In this document: in pieces, positions 29,896 through 38,476 of the stretch | Layout: every line of letters starts with the position of its first letter | Numbering within the stretch: the first letter of the stretch is position 1 | NCBI RefSeq assembly: GCF_947495255.1 | Contig: NZ_CANLYI010000012.1 | Coordinates: 1-64,000, forward strand | Length of the DNA stretch: 64,000 nt | Direction of reading: 5' to 3' | DNA from: an uncultured Winogradskyella sp. | GTDB taxonomy: Bacteria > Bacteroidota > Bacteroidia > Flavobacteriales > Flavobacteriaceae | The notes under the pieces: model-generated | The model's input: only the letters and a program-made list of their open reading frames with translations | What the model was told of the DNA's origin: nothing | The model's database searches: none | Translations under genes and position numbers: made by a program

Positions 29896-30918
29896 TTAAC
29901 CAATATTGTATTCTAAATTAAGTTTTCTTATTTGTTCTGGTCTACCTAAAACAATAATTTTAGAACCAGGAATCAAAATAGTATCAGCCTCAGGATTAAC
30001 AATATAATCACCTTTATCATCCTTAAAACCAATGACTGTACATCCTGTTTTTCTTCGTAAGTCGAGTTGACTAATTGTCTTTAATTCTTTTAAATTATAA
30101 AGTTGCTCTACTTTGACTTCTTCAATATTAATATTGCGTTCGCCAACGATTCCTAGATTATCTATAAACTCTATTAAATCTGGTATTACCACTAAAGAAG
30201 CCATGTGATCACCACCAATTCTATCAGGTAGAATAACATTATTTGCACCAGCCAATTTTAATTTATTATAAGAAGTTTCTTGAGATGCTCTACTTATAAT
30301 ACACATCTCCTTATTTATTTGACGTGCAGAAAGCACCACAAATAAATTATCTGCATCACTTGGTAAAGCACTAATTAATGTCGTCGCCTTTTGTATACCT
30401 GCTTCTATTAATATTTCATCTTCATTGGCATTACCAAAAATGAAAGGAATATTATCATCTTGAAATTTTTCAATCACCTCTTTGTCTCGTTCAACAATAA
30501 CAAAGGGTTTGTCATAAGCTAATAACTTCTTAGCAGCTTGCTTACCGTTACGACCATAACCGCATATAATAATATGATTGGTCATGGCATCAATTTTCTT
30601 CTGCATTTTACGTTGTTTTATGTCTTCAAAATTATTTCTACTTAGAATGTATTCAGTAATAATAGATATAGCATAACCTACAATAACTACACTGGCTAAA
30701 ATTAGGAATATTGTGAAAATTTTAGATTGTGTATCTAAAGGATTAACTTCTGCAAAGCCAACAGTTGTAATTGTAATAACTGTCATATAGATGGCATCTA
30801 GCCATTCGTAACCAGAAATAAATCTATATCCCAAAATACCGATAGCCATTAAAAACACAAGCATCATTATTGCTGTGTAAATCTTAGATCTATAAAGTCT
30901 TAAAAGCGGATTATCCAT
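29896..30918 (-). CDS. Two-helix potassium channel with RCK/TrkA domain
   Basis: A 340-residue inner-membrane protein. Two helices (about 12-31 and 64-90) flank a pore loop with TITTVGFAEV (49-58). A cytoplasmic Rossmann RCK domain starts at about 114 (IIICGYGRNGKQAAKK) and a TrkA-C-like domain lies at the end. The filter reads TVGFA instead of the textbook TVGYG, so selectivity is less certain. It starts 7 bp before the PspC gene ends region and is co-directional with it. Confidence 0.88.
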   Translation of the reverse strand: MDNPLLRLYRSKIYTAIMMLVFLMAIGILGYRFISGYEWLDAIYMTVITITTVGFAEVNPLDTQSKIFTIFLILASVVIVGYAISIITEYILSRNNFEDIKQRKMQKKIDAMTNHIIICGYGRNGKQAAKKLLAYDKPFVIVERDKEVIEKFQDDNIPFIFGNANEDEILIEAGIQKATTLISALPSDADNLFVVLSARQINKEMCIISRASQETSYNKLKLAGANNVILPDRIGGDHMASLVVIPDLIEFIDNLGIVGERNINIEEVKVEQLYNLKELKTISQLDLRRKTGCTVIGFKDDKGDYIVNPEADTILIPGSKIIVLGRPEQIRKLNLEYNIG

Positions 30919-30924
30919 TGTTTA

Positions 30925-31152
30925 TTATAAGTCGAAAACCGAAGAACGTTTAGTATAGACTATATCTTTAATTCGCATCCAAAATGCCAGAAAAACATAG
31001 AGTGCAAAACCAAAACCTAATGTTACAAAGGTGAGATACATAAATGAAGTTCTTACTATTTTTGCTCTAATCCCTAAACGGTCCGCAATACGTTGACAAA
31101 CATAATACCCACGCTTTTGAAAATATAATAGTAAGTTGTGAGACTTATTCAT
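30925..31152 (-). CDS. PspC-domain membrane protein
   Basis: A 75-residue protein: a cytoplasmic head (LLLYFQKRGYYVCQRIADRLGIRAKIVRTSFMYL), then one membrane helix (about 33-55), then a short charged tail. The head matches the PspC domain, tied to envelope stress responses in other bacteria. The frame is open back to a GTG at 31200, but the ATG at 31152 fits the domain start better. It ends 6 bp before the channel gene begins, so the two are likely co-transcribed. Confidence 0.8.
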   Translation of the reverse strand: MNKSHNLLLYFQKRGYYVCQRIADRLGIRAKIVRTSFMYLTFVTLGFGFALYVFLAFWMRIKDIVYTKRSSVFDL

Positions 31153-31254
31153 GTTTGTTTTTGATTCTTTTTTTGTCACATGTTGTTCGCTATTTATCAC
31201 ACCTTAGGCGATAAATCTTTTAACACGCTCGTTTTATACCGCAAGTTAATTAAA

Positions 31255-32526
31255 TTACTTCACAATTAAGCTATTGCCAACTGCACATTGCAAGCATTTA
31301 TTTTTATCACAATATTCTTTTTTTAATTGCAATAACGCTTGTGAGTTTAGAGCATTTTTATCTAAAGGTTTTAAATCTAAAAATTTAGATACAATACTAT
31401 TATTCTCAATTTTAATTTCTTTTATTAATTGAAATAAATCATCTTCACTTGATTTTCCCTGAGCTTTAGCATAACTGAATTTTAAAGGAATAAGTGTGTT
31501 AATAATCAGTAAATCTATAAAGGATTTTGTTAATAGTTTTTTAAAAGCTTTAGACGATTTTGAAAACGTATAATGCGTAGACCAATAACTCGTAACTCCT
31601 AAATTAAAGAATTTATAAAATTCATCTTTTGTATTGAATTGCATCACCTTGGAAAACAAATTCTGTTCTAAACTATATAAATTAGCAAATTGCGACAATC
31701 TAATAGTTGGAAAATTTGGTGGTCTCAACCTAAAAAACTGTAAAGGCACAACACCTTGATTACTAAGTTTAAATTTTTGTTTTAAAAATCCGTAGCGATG
31801 ATTTAAATCTATACAATAAGCATCTTCAATAGTTTTATCAAACAATAAATTAGCTTGTCCAAAAAGCAATGCTTCCAAATCTAAAACATCATTTTGAAGT
31901 TTTCTTACAATTGAAAAATCAATAGAATTTGATAAACTAGCAAATGATTCTCCATTAACTTTTAAACCAAAATTTTTCAATAACATTTTAAAAAGAACAG
32001 CTTCCCAATCGTTATTTGATTCTATTAATAAATGTTGAATAGTTTCCGATTTACGCTCTAAACGTTCTATATACAAACGTTCTAGCCAGTTACTTATTAA
32101 GAAATCATCAACTTCTGCAAAACTAGATTCACAATTAATCCAAGATTTAGATTGTAGTAGTTTTTGATAATTGTGGATTAAGTTTAAATCTACGTAATGC
32201 TTTAACTCTACGGTTGGAATTTCAGAATTATCTTGTCTAAAAATTTCTGTATCATGCTCCCAAACCACATGTAGAATTACATTATCATAGGCCTTGTCTG
32301 TTTCGTGATTATGCACATACCAATCCGAAGATTTTATATGAATCTCTACATTACCAGCCCAAAGTTGGTCGCCAATATGTAACTGTGCGTTAAAAAAATC
32401 TGGACCAGCATTATGATTGTGCTGACCGAGTTGAGAAATAGAAACAACGTCTGCTTTAGTTGTTTTTAACAATGCTGAATTAAAGGCTTTATGTTTCCAG
32501 ATGTAGTGAAGAAAATCTTCTTGCAT
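31255..32526 (-). CDS. DUF2851 family protein
   Basis: A 423-residue soluble protein of unknown function, with the family start MQEDFLHYIWKHKAF, the motif GPDFFNAQLHIGDQLWAGNVEIH, and a C-terminal cysteine cluster (CDKNKCLQCAVG). The family is typical of Bacteroidota. It follows the hybrid kinase by 35 bp. A second, broken copy of its 5' end lies at 35870-35993 within the chimeric pseudogene. Confidence 0.88.
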   Translation of the reverse strand: MQEDFLHYIWKHKAFNSALLKTTKADVVSISQLGQHNHNAGPDFFNAQLHIGDQLWAGNVEIHIKSSDWYVHNHETDKAYDNVILHVVWEHDTEIFRQDNSEIPTVELKHYVDLNLIHNYQKLLQSKSWINCESSFAEVDDFLISNWLERLYIERLERKSETIQHLLIESNNDWEAVLFKMLLKNFGLKVNGESFASLSNSIDFSIVRKLQNDVLDLEALLFGQANLLFDKTIEDAYCIDLNHRYGFLKQKFKLSNQGVVPLQFFRLRPPNFPTIRLSQFANLYSLEQNLFSKVMQFNTKDEFYKFFNLGVTSYWSTHYTFSKSSKAFKKLLTKSFIDLLIINTLIPLKFSYAKAQGKSSEDDLFQLIKEIKIENNSIVSKFLDLKPLDKNALNSQALLQLKKEYCDKNKCLQCAVGNSLIVK

Positions 32527-32561
32527 TTATCGAAAATAATAAAAATTTTACTGATAAAAAA

Positions 32562-34292
32562 TCAAATAGCATATTGACTCTTGTGACTATAGAATTTTAA
32601 AAGCTCATGTAATTCATTAACATCAAATGGCTTACTCAAATAACCATTCATTTTATAGCGTTCGGTTTTTTCTCTAACTTCTACTTCAGAGAAAGCTGTT
32701 AATGGCACAATCGGAATTGTAGATTTACTTGTGTCATCCATTTTTCTAATAATTTTAGCTGTATCATAACCATCTAAAACTGGCATTTGCAAATCCATTA
32801 AAATAATATCAAAATCTTTTTTAGCATATATATCTAAGACCTCTTGCCCATTTTTGGCTATTTCGTATTCAACTTTCCATCGTCTCAATAGTTTAGTCAT
32901 TACTAAAATATTAATTGTATTATCTTCTGCCAAGAGTACTCTTAAATTTATAGGTTGTGTTTTAGCACTACTATGCGCTATTTCTGTAGTTAGCATTTTA
33001 GAATGTCTAAATTCAATTTCGAACCAAAACTTAGAACCAGCACCTATTTTACTCTCTAACTGTAATTCGCTATTCTGAATTTTTAATAATTGTTTACTTA
33101 TATATAAACCAAGACCAGATCCTCCGTACAAAGCAGTAGTATTTTCGTTTGCCTGTACAAAACTTTTAAAAATATCCTTTTGTTTATCATAAGACACACC
33201 AATACCTGTATCGATTATATTAAATCTAACTACTGTAGTATCGTTTAATGATTTCACCTTTTCTATTCTAAATACAATTCCACCTTTATGCGTAAACTTA
33301 ATTGCATTACTAAGTAAGTTTTTTAAAACTTGAGATAATTTTAGTTGATCACCTATAAGCATTACTGGTATAGCACTCTCAATTTCAACATTAAAACTTA
33401 GATTTTTACTTAACGTTGTTTGTTTAAAATGATGTTTAATATTCTGAATTAACTCTATAAAATTAAAGTCCTTTTCTTTTATCTCTATTTCTTCAGATTT
33501 GTATTTATTAAGGTTTAGTAAATCATTTATTAAGCCTAATAAATGTTCGCTAGAATACTTTAAAACTTCTAGATTCTCTAACTGAGATGGTAAAAAATCT
33601 TCCATTAACAGAATATCTGACATCCCAATAACAGCATTTAAAGGCGTTCTTATCTCGTGAGACATTGTCGATAAAAACTCATCCTTAGTTTTATTTGCTT
33701 GTTTTAACTCAATTTCCGTTTCTTTAAGCTTGGTTATATCCATTAAAGTACCAATTGCACCATCTGCCATACCTTGTATACAATACGTTGGTACTAACCT
33801 TAATTCTACCCAAATTTTTTCACCTGTAGGTTTAACAAATTCGAATATAGTATTGAAGTCATGTTTACTTTCATGTAAAACCTTAGTTATTTTTTGTTCT
33901 TGATATTTATTAATGCCTTTAAAAAAGTCCTTGTAATTTTTATTTAATGAATCTTTTATAGAAAGTCCAAACATCTCTTCGAACGCATGATTAAGATATT
34001 TAAAATCACCATTAAAGTCTGTTTTAAAAATGACACCTTCTATATTATTTACAATAGTGTTTAGTTTAGATTCTACATTAACAATCTCAGACTTTAAAGC
34101 TTTATTTGCCTTATAAAGTTCGTTAGAACTTTTTTCGAGAATATTCTCTACGTGTTTTATATCTTCATCAAAATCTTCATATGCCTGATTAACAACATTA
34201 AAAAAACCTTGAAATTTTTCTAGTTCAGCATCAGTAAATCCAGCATTACGAATTTGACGTCTTAACAACCTATGTTTTTTAGTTTCTAACAT
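32562..34292 (-). CDS. Soluble hybrid histidine kinase (PAS-HisKA-HATPase-REC)
   Basis: A 576-residue cytoplasmic kinase without membrane segments. In order: a coiled coil (about 40-80), a PAS/PAC module (about 80-190), a HisKA box SHEIRTPLNA with H212, an ATPase domain with NLLSNAIKFT, DTGIGV and GGSGLGLYIS, and a receiver domain with LLAEDN and phospho-acceptor D500 (LMDLQMP). It has no DNA-binding output, so the signal must pass on by phosphotransfer or contacts. Its start overlaps the end of the FIST gene by 7 bp, which makes coupled translation and a shared pathway likely. Confidence 0.95.
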   Translation of the reverse strand: MLETKKHRLLRRQIRNAGFTDAELEKFQGFFNVVNQAYEDFDEDIKHVENILEKSSNELYKANKALKSEIVNVESKLNTIVNNIEGVIFKTDFNGDFKYLNHAFEEMFGLSIKDSLNKNYKDFFKGINKYQEQKITKVLHESKHDFNTIFEFVKPTGEKIWVELRLVPTYCIQGMADGAIGTLMDITKLKETEIELKQANKTKDEFLSTMSHEIRTPLNAVIGMSDILLMEDFLPSQLENLEVLKYSSEHLLGLINDLLNLNKYKSEEIEIKEKDFNFIELIQNIKHHFKQTTLSKNLSFNVEIESAIPVMLIGDQLKLSQVLKNLLSNAIKFTHKGGIVFRIEKVKSLNDTTVVRFNIIDTGIGVSYDKQKDIFKSFVQANENTTALYGGSGLGLYISKQLLKIQNSELQLESKIGAGSKFWFEIEFRHSKMLTTEIAHSSAKTQPINLRVLLAEDNTINILVMTKLLRRWKVEYEIAKNGQEVLDIYAKKDFDIILMDLQMPVLDGYDTAKIIRKMDDTSKSTIPIVPLTAFSEVEVREKTERYKMNGYLSKPFDVNELHELLKFYSHKSQYAI

Positions 34293-35413
34293 TCTGATAA
34301 AGTTGTGACAGTCATTGTCTGGTTATGAAGCTCGCAAGGCGAAGACTCACCAAAAGGCGCTATTTCTCCAAAAGAATAAAAACCGGTAATTTTTGAGTTA
34401 ATACCTAGTACTTCTTCAACAGCTTCTACTTCTTCTTCTACTAATTGTTTTAATAATAAGCGACGACCTATGCAACTCACTAAAATAGTTAAATCTGGTT
34501 TTTGATTAATAGCTTCAACAGCTTTCTTAGCAGAATCTTCAGCTCCTTTTATTAATCTATCTACGTTAGATTTCATTAAACGTAAATAAGAACCTTTAGG
34601 CACATTGGCCGCAAAAATTAAACTTTGATTTTCTTCATTTATCGCACGAACCGTTCTTACAACAGGTATATCAAATTCATTAACACGCATACTAAAAGGA
34701 AAGGATAAAGCAGAGGTTGGCAAATCATAGGCTTTATCACCTAAAAATTTTTTATAAACCTCTAGCGCTGGCAATCCGTCCAACTCAAATACAATATTTT
34801 TTTTCGACTTACTTACCAAACGATCTGCACCAAAACTATTCCATCCACCATTAGAGCCATAACTAACATTGAGCTCCTTTCCATAAAATCCTAAACCCAC
34901 AATTTTTTTACTTTCTATTGCTGTATTAGCTATTATAAAAGCTTCTTTTGAATCTATATTATAACCAGATAGTCCACCCGTTATACTTGTATTGTGGAAA
35001 ACGCTCTTTAAACCAGAAACTAAATCTGCTCCGTTAATGTTAGAACCGTCACTAAACACAATAGCATGCTTAAGATCTTCTCCTTCTAATTGTTTTGCTA
35101 ATATACTACCTGCGCCATAACTTTTGTCGATGTCAATAATATCAACAGTTGCTAATTTACAAGTAACTTTTTCTAATTCTATTGCAGATAAAGAGACGGT
35201 ATTATCTGATACTTTACTACCCGAAATTTCTCCAGATGTAGAACAACCAATTAAAGTTGCATCTGGAAAACGCTTATATAATTCAGATATTAATTCTCTC
35301 TTAGGTTTAAATAAAAGTGAAACAAATAATAATATGAGATTTGGTTTTATCTCAATACTATCCATGTCACCACTCCAAGTTTCGCCAGTTAGGGATAACT
35401 GTTCTACTTTCAT
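34286..35413 (-). CDS. FIST-domain sensor protein
   Basis: A 375-residue soluble protein with FIST_N (FPDATLIGCSTSGEISG near 50-65; HAIVFSDGSNINGADLVSGL; TGGLSGY) and FIST_C (ALEVYKKFLG; FSFGEIAPFG near the end) regions. FIST modules are thought to bind small ligands such as amino acids and usually sit next to signalling domains. Here the module is a separate protein whose gene overlaps the hybrid kinase gene by 7 bp, so it probably feeds that kinase. Confidence 0.9.
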   Translation of the reverse strand: MKVEQLSLTGETWSGDMDSIEIKPNLILLFVSLLFKPKRELISELYKRFPDATLIGCSTSGEISGSKVSDNTVSLSAIELEKVTCKLATVDIIDIDKSYGAGSILAKQLEGEDLKHAIVFSDGSNINGADLVSGLKSVFHNTSITGGLSGYNIDSKEAFIIANTAIESKKIVGLGFYGKELNVSYGSNGGWNSFGADRLVSKSKKNIVFELDGLPALEVYKKFLGDKAYDLPTSALSFPFSMRVNEFDIPVVRTVRAINEENQSLIFAANVPKGSYLRLMKSNVDRLIKGAEDSAKKAVEAINQKPDLTILVSCIGRRLLLKQLVEEEVEAVEEVLGINSKITGFYSFGEIAPFGESSPCELHNQTMTVTTLSEC

Positions 35414-35801
35414 AGACGTTTGGTTTAAGTTTACTTAGGTTTGGAAAACGCACTTAATCGTTAAAAAAATACGTTTTGACGAATATATATCAAAATTATT
35501 ACATTCTCCAAATTATTTTTAATAAACCAATAACGTTAAATAACTGAAAACTAGTTTTTAATTAAGAAATAAAATGTAAAACTCTAATTCAGTAAAGAAG
35601 AAATGTAGGCCTATAAATAGATAATAATAAAAGCTTTTTTCAATATGATTAAAATTATTTGGAGCTTCGATTTCGTTGCTGTATAAGAAGTCAGATAGTA
35701 CATATTAGAACTTATTCGTTTAATAACTCAACTTTAAAACAAAAAAAATCCTGAATACTATTTAGGATTTTGATTTTATATGATTAGCACTTCGACTTCG
35801 C
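35414..35801. other. 388-bp degenerate intergenic region
   Basis: AT-rich spacer between the FIST gene and the chimeric pseudogene. It holds a hairpin terminator, one interspersed-repeat copy next to the pseudogene end, and a weaker repeat-like stretch near 35661-35695 (GAGCTTCGATTTCGTTGCTG). No intact gene was seen; it looks like a scar region. Confidence 0.6.
35745..35771. terminator. Hairpin terminator downstream of the pseudogene
   Basis: AAAATCCT (35745-35752) and AGGATTTT (35764-35771) form an 8-bp stem. It resembles the AAATCCTG-type terminators found after other genes here (24123, 38395). Confidence 0.6.
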
Positions 35802-35810
35802 TCAGTGACC
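35787..35810. repeat. Interspersed repeat of the GGTCACTGAGCGAAGTCGAA type
   Basis: The stretch reads, on the minus strand, GGTCACTGAGCGAAGTCGAA followed by GTGC. I recall closely similar short elements scattered in intergenic DNA of many Flavobacteriaceae. Its first bases supply the last two codons and the stop codon of the chimeric pseudogene, so it marks a breakpoint. Confidence 0.5.
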
Positions 35811-35993
35811 AAAAAACACCAACTTTCGTTTTGGTAATAATCGTTGTTTTGCAGCCTCAAAAAAAGAGTGATTAGCATTATAATCGTACCGCCCTAAATT
35901 AATAATACTAACTGTCTCACCTTTTGTCGTTTTTAACAGATATGAATCGAAGGCTTTATGTTTCCAGATGTAATGAAGAAAATCCTCTTGCAT
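35802..35993 (-). pseudogene. Chimeric fragment: DUF2851 5' end joined to methyltransferase middle
   Basis: Residues 1-40 (MQEDFLHYIWKHKAF, LLKTTKGETVSI) copy the start of the DUF2851 protein encoded at 31255-32526. Residues 43-60 (FFEAAKQRLLPKRKLVFF) copy FFEAAKERLLPDGKLVLIF, residues 275-293 of the methyltransferase encoded at 37262-38329. The match is also clear at DNA level. The frame stays open for 63 codons and stops inside an interspersed repeat. Both source genes are intact and flank this spot. It has neither parent's active site, so a product, if any, is unlikely to work. Confidence 0.85.
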
Positions 35994-36043
35994 GTTGTAA
36001 AACAGAGAATTACTATTATATTTTTACGATTTTTCATAAAATT

Positions 36044-36059
36044 TACGTAGTTCTACGTA
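36044..36059. promoter_or_regulatory. Perfect inverted repeat upstream of the EEP nuclease gene
   Basis: TACGTAG-TT-CTACGTA, a 7-bp perfect dyad 59 bp before the start codon. There is no U-run, so an operator or a leader hairpin is more likely than a terminator. Confidence 0.45.
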
Positions 36060-36117
36060 TATCAACGCATTCATATTATGATTAACTTGTAAACGCAACC
36101 ATAAATAAGAATATACG

Positions 36118-37260
36118 ATGCGATACTTTGCTCTTAAAAACGATTTCCCTGAACTAAAAGAACGTGCACGCGTTATAAAGCGGTTAACAAGTCTAAAAGA
36201 AGATTTAGACAACAGAATACCTGAAAAAATATTTAATAAGAATGTCTTAATTGCAACTTGGAATATTAGAGATTTCGATTCTAACCAATACGGTTATGGA
36301 CCACGTACTAAAGAAGCCTTTTTTTATATGTCTGAAATTATTTCGAGTTTCGATTTGGTTGCCATACAAGAAGTTAATGAAAATCTATATGCCTTCAATC
36401 GTTTAATGTATGTAATGGGTGAGAATTGGGATTATATAATGACAGATGTTACGGAAGGTACTTCTGGAAACGGTGAGCGTATGGCCTATATTTATGATAC
36501 TAAACGAGTTTCTTTTCAAAAGGTAGCTGGTGAAATAGTTTTAACGCCTAGTAAACTAATTGGTGAAGAAAAACAATTTGCTAGAACACCTTATTTAGTC
36601 GCTTTTCAATCGGGATGGTTTAAATTTAAATTATGTACTGCTCATATCTATTTTGGTGCCGACTCTGGCGAAAAATTAAAACAACGTATTGAAGAAATTG
36701 ATGCTATTGCTAGTAACATAAAAAAACGAGCGAAACGCTATGACGAAAATCTAATTCTTTTGGGTGATTTCAACATCTTTAGTCCTGAGCACAAAACAAT
36801 GAAAGCCTTAAAAAAGCATGGTTATATAATTCCTAAAGGTATTGAAGACAGTCCATCAAATATGTATCAAACTAAGCATTATGATCAAATTGCTTTTATG
36901 GAGAAAAAAGGTGAAGTTATTTTTGGTGATCAAGACAATAGTGCAGGTGCCTACAACTATTATAATCGTGTGTTTAGCACACGTCAGTTTAAAGATTACC
37001 AATCTGTAGTGATAGAAAACCTAAACAACAAACTCACTAAACAACAAGAAAAAGCAGCAAAAACAAGTGATGCTAAAAAGAAAGCAACTATTAATAAGTC
37101 TATTGCAAAATTTAAAGCAATAATCGCCAGCGAAAAAGAGCAAAAAGAGTATTACAAAACAGAATGGCGTACGTTTCAACTCAGTGACCATTTACCGATG
37201 TGGACAGAATTAAAAATTAACTTTAGCCTAAGTTATTTGGAAAAGATTAAGAATGAGTAG
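36118..37260 (+). CDS. Endonuclease/exonuclease/phosphatase (EEP) family protein
   Basis: A 380-residue metal-dependent phosphoesterase of the DNase I / AP endonuclease fold. The active-site residues are in place: N49 (ATWNIRDF), E85 (AIQEVNE), H176, D217 and N219 (LLGDFN), D357-H358 (LSDHLPMW). A Lys-rich helical insert lies at about 300-340. No signal peptide is seen, so it is probably cytoplasmic. The substrate (nucleic acid, inositol or lipid phosphate) cannot be told. It converges with the methyltransferase gene, one base apart. Confidence 0.88.
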   Translation: MRYFALKNDFPELKERARVIKRLTSLKEDLDNRIPEKIFNKNVLIATWNIRDFDSNQYGYGPRTKEAFFYMSEIISSFDLVAIQEVNENLYAFNRLMYVMGENWDYIMTDVTEGTSGNGERMAYIYDTKRVSFQKVAGEIVLTPSKLIGEEKQFARTPYLVAFQSGWFKFKLCTAHIYFGADSGEKLKQRIEEIDAIASNIKKRAKRYDENLILLGDFNIFSPEHKTMKALKKHGYIIPKGIEDSPSNMYQTKHYDQIAFMEKKGEVIFGDQDNSAGAYNYYNRVFSTRQFKDYQSVVIENLNNKLTKQQEKAAKTSDAKKKATINKSIAKFKAIIASEKEQKEYYKTEWRTFQLSDHLPMWTELKINFSLSYLEKIKNE

Positions 37261-37261
37261 A

Positions 37262-38329
37262 TTAAACATGCACAAGTACCCAAAGTTCAACTTCTTCAGT
37301 CTGTCTCCAATGAAGATCGCGTGTTGTTTTTTCGGAAGCTCTTTTTACATTTTTCTTAAAACAACGTTCTAACTGAAAACGTCCACCTTTAGCTATTTCT
37401 TGTTCTATTGGGTGCGAATTTGCTAAACCTGTAATTTGTGCTAAATTTGAGAAGATAAGTACCAATTTTCCATCTGGCAACAAGCGTTCTTTTGCAGCTT
37501 CAAAAAAATCATTAAACAACGTTTTATTGTAATAAATGGCTTCATCTAAGTTTTCAGCTTGACGAGTTTCTGGTAACCAAGGTGGATTAAAAACAATAAG
37601 TTCAGCTGGTTTGTTCCACTTACCAAAAAGCGATCCAAAATCTAATTCAATCTTTCGAGAGATTTTGGTTGTTCCCATAGATTCTTTTAAACCTACAATA
37701 GCATTAGGATTTGTGTCAGTTCCAAACACTTTTTGAAATCCGTGTTTCACCAATTGTAATGCTAAGATTCCACTACCAATACCAACATCAATCGCTGATT
37801 TTTTTGGACCTGTATAGCGTTTTAACCAATTATCAAATAATTCTAAATGCTCAAAACGTGTTGGGAAATACACACCATAATAAGGATGAATCTTATTACG
37901 TAATGTTGGGATAATAATTCCGTTTTCATACCATTGCCAAGCACTATTTAAACCTTGTACTTGCGGTAAAGTCAGTAGGAAATCTTTACTATCTGGATAT
38001 AATTTTGAAAACCAACCAATAGAAGGTGATTTTTTCACCAACAATTGATGATTTTCAATTTCAATTAAAATAAGATTAGACAATTTTTGATAAACTGATC
38101 TAAATTCTCGCTGTTCCTTAAACGATTTATTAGGCAATTTTTTATTAAGATACAGCTGTAATTCCTTTAAAAGTACAGAACCGTTATTATAAAACTCTGT
38201 AATTAATACAACATCACCAGCCTCTAATGTTTTTATGGTTGCTTTAATATCTGCACCACGACTATATGTTACTAGCTCTTCTGAAACTAAAATTGGCTCT
38301 GGTTTATTAACTTTTAAATCCGTACTCAT
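37262..38329 (-). CDS. Class I SAM-dependent methyltransferase (HemK/RsmC-like)
   Basis: A 355-residue enzyme. The C-terminal half is a Rossmann methyltransferase with motif I DVGIGSGILALQ (181-192), the acidic TDTNPNA loop, and motif IV NPPWLP (248-253), which points to methylation of an amide or exocyclic amino group in a protein or nucleic acid. The N-terminal 150 residues are less conserved and could bind the substrate. The gene donated the segment seen in the chimeric pseudogene at 35802-35993. Exact substrate unknown. Confidence 0.85.
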   Translation of the reverse strand: MSTDLKVNKPEPILVSEELVTYSRGADIKATIKTLEAGDVVLITEFYNNGSVLLKELQLYLNKKLPNKSFKEQREFRSVYQKLSNLILIEIENHQLLVKKSPSIGWFSKLYPDSKDFLLTLPQVQGLNSAWQWYENGIIIPTLRNKIHPYYGVYFPTRFEHLELFDNWLKRYTGPKKSAIDVGIGSGILALQLVKHGFQKVFGTDTNPNAIVGLKESMGTTKISRKIELDFGSLFGKWNKPAELIVFNPPWLPETRQAENLDEAIYYNKTLFNDFFEAAKERLLPDGKLVLIFSNLAQITGLANSHPIEQEIAKGGRFQLERCFKKNVKRASEKTTRDLHWRQTEEVELWVLVHV

Positions 38330-38394
38330 AGAATTATATTGCTTTTGGCGAAGGTAAGCTATTGGTTGTTGATCTTGTATATGTTTGAAGTAAT

Positions 38395-38428
38395 AAAAAA
38401 AATCCTGAATTTAAATCAGGATTTTTTT
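38395..38428 (-). terminator. Terminator downstream of the CBS-like gene
   Basis: An A-run with AATCCTGA pairs with TCAGGATTTTTTT across a loop of about 7 nt, giving a stem of about 13 bp that ends in a U-run on either strand. It lies 49 bp past the stop of the PLP enzyme gene. Confidence 0.88.
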
Positions 38429-38476
38429 ATTTAGTTTTTATGAATACTTAAACTACTCTTAGTGAACACAATTATA

